The translations under genes were made by a program, and so were the position numbers. The notes under the pieces were generated by a model. It did not search any database. It saw only the letters and a program-made list of their open reading frames with translations, and had not been told where the DNA came from. Below are positions 10,434 through 20,420 of a stretch of DNA of 64,000 bases, piece by piece (positions within the stretch are counted from its first letter, which is position 1; every line of letters starts with the position of its first letter). Source of the stretch: Notholithocarpus densiflorus (Eukaryota; Streptophyta; Magnoliopsida; Fagales; Fagaceae); the NCBI GenBank assembly GCA_030021035.2, contig JARYZH020000238.1, positions 1-64,000 of the forward strand, read 5' to 3'.

Positions 10434-12440
10434 TTGTGGGTGGTTTTGCTAGAGTTTTTCAAGAAGGTTTTGAAGGGATGTTGTAGTATGTTGTAATTTG
10501 TGGAAACCACTTCTATTTCATAAAATGGTTGGGAGTCTATGTAGAATGCATCTATAGTGGATCTTCCTTGATTCTAGATCATGGGGTTTTCAACTAAGGA
10601 GGAGATTCTAGACGCATCGAAAAAATAAAAAAAGAAATGGCAAAACCCAGTAGAAAGTGGAGCTCTCCTTCAACCCCGTCCATGTGGCAGGATTAGTCTA
10701 AAGAAAAAGCTTCGCTAAACACTCACTTCTTCATCATCCTTATTTGCTCTTTTCTTCATTTTATAATCAATGGTGACAACATAGAGTTGTGATTTAGGAG
10801 ATTATCAACCTTCTTTCATGGTCCCCCAAGACACAAGACACCATTCTTTGCCAAGGTATGCTTGCCTTTGTCACTTTCTTCCCTCTTTTTCTCTAAATTC
10901 AAAGGCTTATTCAAAGGGAAATCAAGATGCTGAGCTTGTAATTTTTAATAATAAAATAAGTGTTTGATTTGTTTACTTTAATGCAACTGGTTGGCATTGT
11001 TGCTGTTGAAGTAATTTGTAAGTCCAAGATCTCTCTCCACCTTGCAATTTGGTTTTCTGTAATTTTAATATTTTTCTTTTATTGATTGATTTGTTTGTCT
11101 AGTATGGTCTAAGGTTGTTACCTCTTTCCACCTGGCAATTTGGTTTTCTTTTATTATAATATTTTTCTTTTATTGATTTGATTTGTTTGCCTAGTAGGGT
11201 TCAAGGTTGTTGCCTCAGATGTTTTGAAATACATCAATAACCTCTGTACTCTTGAATAGTTCAAGACCTCTACAGTTAACACTAAGGTCCAATTTCTCTC
11301 TTCCTTGATTTTTATGGTTGGGTTTTGTACATATCCATATATACTCAAATTTTTTTTCCTGTCCATATTTTGATTTATTGGTGAATGCATTTCTTAATGT
11401 TTAGCATTTGCTATCTATGTTAAATGTGAATATTGTCGCTTTTTGATTGAAAAAAGAAAAAGAAAAAAATGAGAATTCAACTTTGTTGAAGATTAAAGAT
11501 GATATTGTATCATAATATATTATTATGTTAAATTAACAATTTTTCCAAAAGTTTAAGCTGTTAGAAAATGTTCAATTTAATCTTTTAACCATATTTCAAC
11601 AAGTATCATTTCTCAAAGAGGTTATGGCGGTTAAGTCATGGTGTCTAATAAAATCCCAGGTATATACCTGATACCAAGTGTCAAGTCTGAGGAGACATTA
11701 AGGCTTGATTTGAGGTTGCAAAGAGAATTTTTCAATATTAGTGAATAGCCAAAGAGGCCTGATTTGCGATCTCACTTCAGTGATAAGATAAATGTAGAAG
11801 ATTACGAGATTTCAATTCGGTCATTTGGACTTCTGTGCAGTCACTTTTTCGCATATTCTTTCTTTCAATTACACATTGCACGTAACTGTGATATCATTAT
11901 TCCACTCCCCTTTTCAACTTATTGGACTCTTCCACTACTAATTTATTTTGTTTCTCAAATCAAAGAGTTTCTTCCATTAATTTTTGCTTTGCATGTTCTA
12001 AAACCTGTTATGTTATATATTCCCGTTTCCCGGATCCAAATTAGATCTATGTTTCATTTCTTCGTGGCAAAACTCAAGGTATTTTCTGCCTTTTATTTTC
12101 TTTTGTCCTTTTTATTCTTTAAATAGTTATGTTGTCTACTTGAATAGTAAATAAGTATTAGCTACACAAGAAGCTACATATATAATCTCTAGAAAAACCA
12201 CCCCTCCTTCTCCCTCCCATAAATTTTGATTTTTGTAACATTCATGCAACGTGTCTGATAAAATACCTAGGGTTTTGTTCTTTTTATTAGAATTTGATAT
12301 TGATAACATACCTTCTATTTCATCTTACCAGCCCTTGATAGAAATTTCAATGTTTACGAAGTTTGAATAAAAATGGAATCATTTTATTTTGTTGTAAAGA
12401 AGATGCAATGAATGATAGGATGATATTACCCTATACCTTT
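10434..12440. repeat. Second, fuller 3'-flank copy of the RLP unit
   Basis: This matches the flank of RLP copy 2 starting at 45535 (TTTGTGGGTGGTTTTGCTAG). Colinear blocks follow: ATGGGGTTTTCAACTAAGGA, the GGTGTCTAATAAAATCCCAG block (11640 with 46650), and 11900-12440 with 49480-50060. Downstream of RLP copy 1 there are therefore two partial copies of one flank. Bases 11523-11607 are an old relative of the TRIM long terminal repeat found at 47123. Confidence 0.65.
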
Positions 12441-12590
12441 TGTGGGAGACATCATTTCTTGGAAGGGGTTCTCTCAAAAAAGATTTGGGTGCTTGTAATG
12501 GCACCTTTTTTTTGGGTAGTCGTGTGGAGTCGCCACTTATTTTTTATACAAAAAAAAAAGAAAAAAAAAATACAAATTACATGATCAAAA
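12441..12590 (-). mobile_element. Fragment of the 2-kb LTR family, 3' end
   Basis: On the minus strand this ends GATGTCTCCCACA, like the 3' terminus of the LTR at 54195-56308 (GCGGTCTCTCACA). It shares that element's sequence through CAAATCTTTTTTGAGAG and GTGGCGACTCCACAC to the A-rich stretch. The related RLP flank at 50058-50065 is uninterrupted, so this piece arrived after the flank was duplicated. The 5' part of the LTR is missing. Confidence 0.6.
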
Positions 12591-12948
12591 TATTTTGATA
12601 CAAATAGCATGTTCAAAATATTTTATCAAATGACCTACTTAACCTCTTTAAAACGTGAAATACGCTTTTGTGTGTTCAACTGCACTTGCTAAAAAGATAT
12701 TAAGTGAACTCTACTGCATTGGAAAATAGCCAAAGTTAATAAACAAATATCCCTTTAAGGGAAAACAAAGGGGAAGATTATTTCTCCAAAAAAAAAGAAA
12801 AAAAGATGCCAGTAGAGAGAGAGCGGGGAGGAGAAGGAAATCTTGAAGCTCATTGAAAAATAATAATAAAAAGAGAGAAGAAAGAATTCATTAAACATGG
12901 ACAAAATAAAAACAAATCTACCCCAATCCTTTTACCTCTCAATGCACT

Positions 12949-12988
<40 letters not shown>

Positions 12989-13342
12989 TGAAAAAGATTT
13001 ATCAAAAGCTTAGGGTTTAACTTGATATTATTTTAAATTATAGGTTTAATTTGGGTGTTTTATTTTTTTAATAATTAAAAATACATTAATAAAGATCTCT
13101 CAAGACTTCAGAGTCCAGAGCACAAATTATCTATCATAATTTCTACACTCAACACTCCACAGCATAGTTTTTAAAATCAGATTGGATAGGTTGGTTCAAC
13201 CAAAAATCGAGAACTAGACACTAATCTGGTCTGGTAAAAACCCCAAAACCAGTCAAAACCTTAAAAAAAAACTGTGAACCGGAAGCAAAAACAATTCTTT
13301 AATCGTAGCGGTTTTTAAAACCATCCATCTCTCTTTTGAATC
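12591..13342. other. Intergenic, with a duplicated 140-bp segment
   Basis: Bases 12605-12750 closely match 30685-30826 (AAAATATTTTATCAAATGAC, then AGTGAACTCTACT). A T run of about 34 bases occupies 12953-12987. Bases 13165-13320 hold a short repeat-like stretch around GCGGTTTTTAAAACC. No gene is recognised. Confidence 0.5.
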
Positions 13343-13520
13343 GTCAATGTCAAACAACAACCAAACTCAATCCGATGGGAGTCTTTATTTTTTGAGATTG
13401 CAACCCTTATCTTTGTTTCCATACATATCAAATCTATAATTATCTGAACCCCAGTCTCAAAAACTAGAAATCCTAAATGCAAAACCTCACTTTCATTTCA
13501 ACCTATCTCCACCAATCAGT
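13343..13520 (+). pseudogene. F-box domain relic (fourth family member)
   Basis: Compared by eye with 127-300, the nucleotides clearly match: GTCAATGTCAAACAACAACC against GCAATGTCAGACAGCAACAA, CATATCAAATCTATAATTAT against the IKSII segment, and CCCAGTCTCAAAAACTAGAA against the SVSKTW segment. CACTTTCATTTCAACCTATC against TFISIHL also matches. Frameshifts and stops prevent translation. Only the N-terminal F-box part is left, and the FBA domain is gone. With 131, 2077 and 23616 this makes four members of one F-box family in 24 kb. Confidence 0.7.
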
Positions 13521-13974
13521 CCAAAATTCATTGGTGATTTGAAATTTTTAAAATTTTTATGATGAATGATAGTATTAAAATTGGTGTCTACCTAGATTTA
13601 AAATAGGGTTAAAATACTCCATAAAAAATGATCTACCTAGCCTCTTTGAGGAATTTGTTAATGAGTGGTGCATTTGTTAATCATTTCTTCAATTAAGTAT
13701 AGTTTCTTCCACCCTTCAAAAAAAAGGCTCTTTAATTGAGTATTATTTTCTCTCCAATCATGATAAATTGCAAACCAAACAACACCCTAACCAACCAAAA
13801 AAAAAAAGTGATTTGTAATGATCATTATTGAAAAGGAGGACTATGCTCCAATTGGTTTCAAACTCAAATTCATCCACATGAGAAGACCAATATGCCATTT
13901 AGTCCAAAAGCCATTCTTGATTTGTATTTATAAGATACTTGAATAATATTGTTAATATCATTTGTATTTATAAG
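13521..13974. repeat. Copy of an intergenic segment repeated at 18440 and 30430
   Basis: Bases 13665-13950 match 18455-18740 (TTTGTAATGATCATTATTGA, then AAAGGAGGACTATGCTCCAA), and a shorter match lies at 30440-30620. There is no coding content. It joins old LINE sequence abruptly at about 13975. Confidence 0.6.
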
Positions 13975-13989
13975 GTACTAGTGATATGC

Positions 13990-14307
13990 TGTAGGGAATT
14001 AAACCGAATTCCCAACCTGTGAGAAACAAAAAAGTAGAGAAAACACACGCCTAAGAAAACAATCACACGCACAAGACAATATTTACGTGGTTCGGCAATT
14101 TGCCTACGGCCACGGAGTTGTAGGGATTTCACTATTATCAGGGAAAAAAATACAAAGTACTAGATGCGGCTACAGTTTTTCTTCTCTATATATAACACGG
14201 CCACAACACCCACCATAAAACCCTAATTACAAACCACGCAACATTATTCGAGTCTGGTCAGGTCGTCAAACCGGATCAAACAAAACTAGGCTCCACAAAG
14301 CCCAACA
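13990..14307 (-). mobile_element. 318-bp solo LTR with TSD tatgc
   Basis: The element runs from TGTAGGGAATT to AAGCCCAACA (TG...CA ends) and is flanked by tatgc at 13985-13989 and 14308-14312. The empty site GTGATATGCAACATAG is preserved at about 28213-28228. It contains CTCTATATATAACA (a TATA-like box in either orientation) and the ACGTGGTTCGGCAATTTGCC motif common in Copia-type LTRs. Minus orientation is favoured because TGTTGGGCTTTG is a usual Copia LTR start. There is no internal coding region, so the element is probably a recombined solo LTR. Confidence 0.75.
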
Positions 14308-14484
14308 TATGCAACATAGTGTGTTGAAAATTTTGAGGTGGTATTGTATCCTTTTTGAACAGATTGTAAATTTTGACAAAGCTGAGGTGTTTTCTATCCT
14401 ATCACTTCTGAACATAGTATAAACCTTGTGTTAAATCTTCTTAAGATTGTAAATTTTGATAAATCTGAGGTGTTTTTAAATTCT

Positions 14485-15696
14485 CACTTGTTGCTTGGGA
14501 GAAAGTTATGTGGCCAGTGGAGGCAGATGGCTTGGGGATCCAGAAGATTGGGTTGTTTAACCGAGCTTTGCTTAGGAAGTGGCTATGGCAATTTGGGAAT
14601 GAGGTCACACGTTTATGGAGGTAGGTTATAGCTTCCAAATATGGGGAGGCTAGTGGGGGATGGTGTACTAGAGTTGTTAGAGGGATGCCTGGATGTGGTA
14701 TATGGAAGAACATTAGGAAGGGGGTTGAGAGCTTCTTTGGTCATGTGTTGTATGCAGCGGGTGAGGGTTTTCATATCAGATTCTGGTATGACCCTTGGAG
14801 TAGCCCTACTGCCTTGAAAGATTTATATCCGGCAATGTTTGCTCTTGCTGTGGATAAGGCAGCTATGATTTTTGATATGGTTGAGTTTGCATCGGATGGG
14901 GGTGGTAGAAGCTGGAACTTACGCTTCCGTCGTGCTTTTCAAGATTGGGAGATAGGGATCTTTTATGATTTTTTTGCGCTTATCTCATCCAAGTTACCTA
15001 GAGGGGGTGATGATACCATGATATGGCAATTGAATCATAGTGGTGTTTTTGATGTGCACTCTTTCTATTTTTCATTGCTAGTAGCCCCGTTGGTGTCTTT
15101 TCCTTGGAAGAGCATGGTGTGTTAAGGTACCTAAAATGGTGGCTTTCTTCTTATGGACAGCTACTAGGGGTGGGATTCTTACTATAGACAACCTCATTAA
15201 GAAGAATTTACCTCTTGTTAATTGGTGCTGCCTTTGTCGATGTGAAGAGGAAACTGTGGATCACTTATTGATCCATTGCAAGTATGCTCATACCTTGTGG
15301 AGTGAAGTCCTTCGTTTGTTTGGGGTTCAGTGGGTGATGCTAAAGAATGTTGTTTCTCTTCTCTCTGCATGGTGGAATTGGTTGGGGAGTCACACTTCAA
15401 ATGTGTGGAATATGGTTCCAGCGTGTCTTATGTGGTTAATTTGGAAGGAGCGCAATGCCTGAACTTTTGAGGAAATTGAGAGACTTGTAGGCTATGTGAA
15501 GTCTTTGCTACTTAGGAATTTGTTTGAGTGGTCCCGTATTTGGGGGTTTACACATTGTCATTCTTTGTTTGAATTCCTTAATTCTGTTAGTCTTTCTTTT
15601 TGATTGGTTTGTATTCTTTTCAGTGCAGTGAGTTTACTATCGTAAATTCATTGTACTTTTATTATCAATAAAGTTTGTTATTAGCTATCAAAAAAA
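14485..15696 (+). mobile_element. Young 5'-truncated L1-type LINE
   Basis: This codes for the C-terminal part of L1 ORF2. In order it has GIQKIGLFNRALLRKWLWQF, then FWYDPWSSP (residues before the zinc-binding region), then a zf-RVT region (VAFFLWTATRGGILTIDNL, CCLCRCEEETVDHLLIHC). A tail WLIWKERNA then WSRIWGFTHCHSLFEF follows. A few stops (14629, 15123, 15460) and small frameshifts break it. It ends AATAAAGTTTGTTATTAGCT and a short A run at 15690-15696. The surrounding older LINE resumes at GACTTCTGAACATAG, matching the uninterrupted copy near 28400. The exact 5' junction and target duplication could not be fixed. Confidence 0.8.
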
Positions 15697-16227
15697 TGAC
15701 TTCTGAACATAGCATAAACCCTGTGTTAGATCTTAAGCTAGCCTGGTAAGTATTTGGGTCTTAAATTAGATTATGGTTTGAAAAAAGACAATGTGTTTTA
15801 GAATTGTAGTTGAAAAGGTAGCTCAAAAACCTTAGAGATGGAAAGCAGAATTGTTGTCTCAATCAGGCTGATTAAGTTTAATCAAACATGTTATGAGCTC
15901 ATTGCCTCTATTACCCTTTTTCATGAAGTGCGTGATGCAATTTGTAAAAATATTGTTAAAATGATTCAAATGTATTTTTTGGGATATTGAAGGGATCAAG
16001 AAAAATTCATTTACTAAACAGAAATGTTATCTTGCTCATGAAAGAAAGATTTGGGGACTTATTTGTAATCCAAATTGTTTGTTGTCTAAGGAGTTGATGG
16101 CTAAGTACAGTAAAAAGGAAGGAATCTTTAGTGTTGGGTTTAAACCTTTCAACTTTGGGGTTGGAAAGGTGTAATGTCTTGTAGAAATTCAGCTTGGGTT
16201 GTAGCTAAATGGTGTATTGGAGATTCG

Positions 16228-16570
16228 CTCTTTGGTTTCAATGTGTTTACTGAAATCATTAGGTATTTAATTTTGCCTGCCATACTTGCATCGTGATGAA
16301 GATGCTTGGCATTGTAGTGTGTGTAAACAAGGATATACTGCTCAGTTGTGTTAAATGTCTTTTTTCTTAGACGACTAGATTTTTGTTATACCTGTCTAAG
16401 GGGTCTAAAAGTCTCTATTGATAAGAAGTTAAAAGGAGAGGGAGGAGAAGGGGGGTGGAGGCAACAATTGCGTATTACATATTACCATCTAATAAGGGTC
16501 TTGTACGGATTTATTTTAAATAGTTGCATTTGTTCTTTGTTTTGTCTTTTTTCCTATAAATCTTTATTTC
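16228..16570. repeat. RLP-flank block, copy B
   Basis: This block is nearly the same as 26195-26530 and similar to 9540-9800 (TAAGAAGTTAAAAGGAGAGG, then ATTACCATCTAATAAGGG). Its short open frames are not conserved between copies, so it is treated as non-coding. Confidence 0.6.
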
Positions 16571-18300
16571 TTTATGTTAATATGAAATGTGGAAATCAAA
16601 TCAAGAGTTGTGAATCAGTGAATGTGTGAATCTGTGCACATTTGTATATGCTATCACTTCCAATCTACATTTTAGTGCTTTTTATCAAATAGACTGATTG
16701 ATATTTTCTTTTAATTTTATTTTAGTTGACATATACAAGTGCCTATAGGTTTAAATTCCAAACTCAATCTCTGTCTAGAGGCCAAACTTTGTTGTGATGA
16801 TTTGCACTTTCTGTTCACAATGTCATTACTCTTATTCACACTTTATTGTTTCAATGATTTCTATTATCTGTATACAATGGAAAGCAATGCACCATTTCAT
16901 GAATTTATGGACGCACACACACAAACATTCTCTCTTATCTTCCAGTTAAAAATTAGCATTCTGTTAAGATCTTCAAGCTCATGCCCATAACTTGTGGGGA
17001 CTACTATCTAGTTATTGTTACCTACCATGCTTTTGTTAAAGGGGAGACTGTTTTTTGATAATCTTTGTTAGCACATGACTTGTTTGAGAAAATTAGAAAT
17101 ACTAGGAGGTGGAAACCTTGGTTTGTAGCCTATAAAGTTGATATGAAGAAAGCATATGATAGACTTTACTGGGACTTCATTTTAGCTATGCTAAAAAAAA
17201 TAAGTTTTAGTTCTCATTGGATCAATTTGATTAAGCAATGCATTTGCACAAGTTCATATCAGATTCAATTGAATGGTTCCCGGACGAAATGTTTTTCCAC
17301 TTTCACCTTATATGTGTGCAACTATGTTGTCTCTGGCTTTATTGGAGGGACAGCTTCAGAGTATTTGTAAGGGAGTAAGGATTGCAAGAAATCTGGACCC
17401 TAGTTGATTGCATTATTTTTGTTCAAGGTACTAATGATGTGCAACATAGTGTGTTGAAATTTTGAGGTGGTATTGTAACCTTTATGGACATATTGTAAAT
17501 TTTGACAAATCTGAGGTGTTTTTCTATCGCATCACTTCTGAACAAAGTATAAACCGTGTTAGATCTTCTTAACCCATTAGAACAATGTTTTCTACCCATA
17601 CTTCCACTGACCCTCACTTCAAAAGAAGAGGAAAACCCTATGTGGGACAAGTATCTTCCTTCCCTCACCAGCCACCACACGAGTGGACTATAAAGAAAAG
17701 AATCCAGCATCAATAAATGTGGCCTGATCCCCAAGAAGAAAGGATTCGGAAACTTTTTAGTAAAAAATGTGAAGTTCAAAAGAGAGAAAATATGGAATAT
17801 TGTACTCAAACCATCTTTTATCGACCAAATTGAGGAAGAAAAGTCAATGCATACTTTCTCTTTAGATCTTATCATTGTATTAGTTTTTACTTTTTAGCCT
17901 AGACTATATTATTAATTGTGATGATCTAATCTTTGTTATTAAATACAAAGATTTTTGACCCACAAATATTATGAGCTGAGTGCCTCTTTTACACTTTTTT
18001 GTGCTTTGAAGTGCCTATTGCAATCTGTAAAGATATTGTTAAAACGATTCAAAAGGGTTTTTTTTTTTTTTTTTTGGGATATTGTAGGAATCAAGAAAAA
18101 TTCATTTACTAATTGCAAGAGCAATTTGTTTGCTGAATATAAGGAAATTGTAAATCATTTGTTTTTCTCATCTAATTGCAAGAGCAATTTGGTTTGCTTT
18201 AGCGTGTGGAATTAGATTGGATTTATTTATAAGGCATAATGGATTCTTTACAACTCCAATAAGTGAGGATCCGATTATTGGAATTGTGGTATGTTATCTT
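16571..18300 (+). mobile_element. Old LINE copy B (reverse transcriptase part)
   Basis: Bases 17065-17280 encode an RT segment (LAHDLFEKIRNTRR, VDMKKAYDRLYWDFILAML, CICTSSYQIQLNGS). It shifts frame where GLRQGDP-type residues should follow. It is colinear with 27300-28380 and 57700-58560. Bases 17575-17880 are extra relative to the other copies and match nothing I recognise. Bases 17980-18120 return to LINE-like sequence (CTGTAAAGATATTGTTAAAA) shared with 15945. Confidence 0.6.
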
Positions 18301-19480
18301 TGAAAATAATGTAGTTAGTTTCAAATTGAGGATATTAACCATATGGAAGAATTTACCATTAAAGGACCAAACCTCAGTGGTTGTCGGTATTTGACTTTAA
18401 TCTTACGATAATTCAATTACCTTATTGTTAAGAGTCATATAGTTTATGCCACTACACGTCTTTAACAATTCTTCAATTGAGTATAGTTTCTCCCACCCCT
18501 CGAAAAAAAGCTCTTCAATTGAGTATTCTTTTCTCTCCAATCATGATAAATTGCAAACCAACAACACCCTAACCAACCAAAGAAAATGTAATTTGTAATG
18601 ATCATTATTGAAAAGGAGGACTATGCTCCAATTGGCTTCAAACTCAAATTCATCCACATGAGAAGACCAATACGCCATTCAATCCAAAAGTCATTCATGA
18701 TTTGTATTTATAAGATACTTGAATAATCTTGTCAATATCATTTTTCTTGTATTTTTTTTTGAGAAAACGGTAATACTTATTAGTACACACGAACACGAAA
18801 TTAGTATATAGAGTTTTTTAAACAGGCTTATAATATATTATATAACCAGAGTACCACTACAAAAGGGCCTAACCTTTGTATTAGTAATACTTATTTTTAT
18901 TGTATTTTAAACCTTGATTAAGAATGAATTTATGTATTAACATATTTAAATTATGATAAGTAACTGTATTTAGAATTTTTATATTGTTATTATACATAGT
19001 ACACAACAATGTTAAAATATTCTATCAAAAGATCTATCTGACCTTTTTAAGGACTGTGTTAATGAGTGTTGCATTAAAAAGTAGCAAAAACTAATAAACA
19101 AATATTAAGACTTTAACTAAAAGTTGCTCAACTCTAAAAAAAAACTGGTCGAATGCAATAAAAACTCAACATTAATAAAACATAGAGGCTAAATATTTGT
19201 GGGTTTAAGTAGTTTATGGATAATAAAGTCTCTTTTCAATCATCGTCTTCACCAAAAAAATTAATTGATGTCTTTGATCTGATGATAAAAAAATGTTTAC
19301 CAAAAGCTAATATCATAGATTAAAACTTGTAACTAACTATTTAAAAAAATGGAAAAAAAAAATCATCAAAGTAATAAATTTTAAATTATGGGATTTAGAA
19401 TGAATTTCTCCCCTGAAAAAATATTCAAGAATGAATTTTTTTCCAAAAAAGAAAAAAGCACAACTCTTATCTCTTCAGTC
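18301..19480. other. Intergenic region before the 4-kb LINE
   Basis: Bases 18440-18740 are the copy of 13650-13950 noted above. The rest is AT-rich and no gene is recognised. The part nearest 19480 was the original upstream region of the F-box gene at 23616 before the LINE inserted. Confidence 0.5.
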
Positions 19481-19661
19481 AATAATCAAGAGTCAAAAAA
19501 TTAAAGAAAACCCCGGCCCTTATAATTTAATACATTTCTTCCTCTCCTCTTGGTAGGAGTTATCTCTCTCACTAAAGGTGAGTCTTTCCTACGCTTCTGT
19601 TTGAAGTGGTTTTCCTATTTCTTTTTCTTTTCCTTTTCCATTAAAGTACTCTAGTCTTATC

Positions 19662-20420
19662 ATGGATTCCGAATTTATTCAACGTTTGTAACGGATAAAA
19701 TTAACAACAAAAGAAAGTGAAGTTATCCAGGTTCATCCAAGCCATAGGGAGAAGGTATTAGAGGAGTGCTCACTAAGTCTATTTGGGAGATTTCTAACTA
19801 GCAGATCAATTAATTTAAGGGCAGCAAAGAACTTATTACGTAATAGTTGGAAATTTGGAACCGATCTAAAGATACTTGAAGTTGGAGAAGGGCTGTTACA
19901 GTTTAAGTTTGCTATGAACAGCCAATTGCAGTGGGTTTTGAGTAACGGGCCGTGGACATTTGATAACTCTTTCTTGTTGTTGAAACGATGGGAAAAAGGA
20001 ATGACAGCGGGGACGATTTCGTTTACACATTGTCCTTTATGGGTGCAAGTATGGGGACTTCCGTTTGATCTTTTCACTGAAGAAGTGGGACAGGATATTG
20101 CTAGGGGGTTGGGACAGGTTGATTGCAAGGGATTCATTTCTGATCAAGCCAGGTTTCTTCGGATACGGGTCGATATTCCGATTGACAAGCCTCTTCGTCG
20201 GGGGAGTCAAATTAAGAGTCCAGAGGGAGACACAGTATGGGTTGCTTTCAAATATGAGCGAATGGTGAGTTTCTGTTTTAATTGTGGACTGATAGGGCAT
20301 GAAGTGAAATACTGTGACAAACCAAGAAACACAGAAACGCAGGATTATCAGTACGGGGAGTGGTTGAAGGCTGGATATCGGAGACCAGAGGCTTTTCATA
20401 GAAGTAGATATCAAGGCTGA
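19662..20420 (+). pseudogene. LINE ORF1: DUF4283 / CCHC zinc-knuckle protein
   Basis: The ATG at 19662 starts MDSEFIQRL and meets a TAA at codon 10. The frame is then open to 20420. The DUF4283-type RNA-binding region includes WVLSNGPWTFDNSFLLLKRW and WVQVWGLPFDLFTEEVGQDI. A zinc knuckle follows (CFNCGLIGHEVKYC, spacing CX2CX4HX4C). Proteins of this kind coat LINE RNA for retrotransposition. Apart from the early stop it looks whole. Confidence 0.85.

Larger units (their letters stand above)
13975..16227 (+). mobile_element. Old LINE copy A, interrupted twice
   Basis: Once the solo LTR (13990-14307) and a younger LINE (about 14485-15696) are removed, the rest matches old LINE copy C (28205-28605, then 29192-29470). 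It encodes pieces of reverse transcriptase and the following region (HSVLKILRWYCILF; KELMAKYSKKEGIFSVGFKP) with many stops. It runs into the block at 16228 that also follows RLP copy 1. Confidence 0.65.

Noticed and set aside
16280..16370. Cys/His-rich words in the RLP-flank block (HCSVCK-like), possibly a zinc finger
   Set aside because: The pattern is not conserved at 3990, 9590 and 26250, stops follow at once, and the frame differs between copies.
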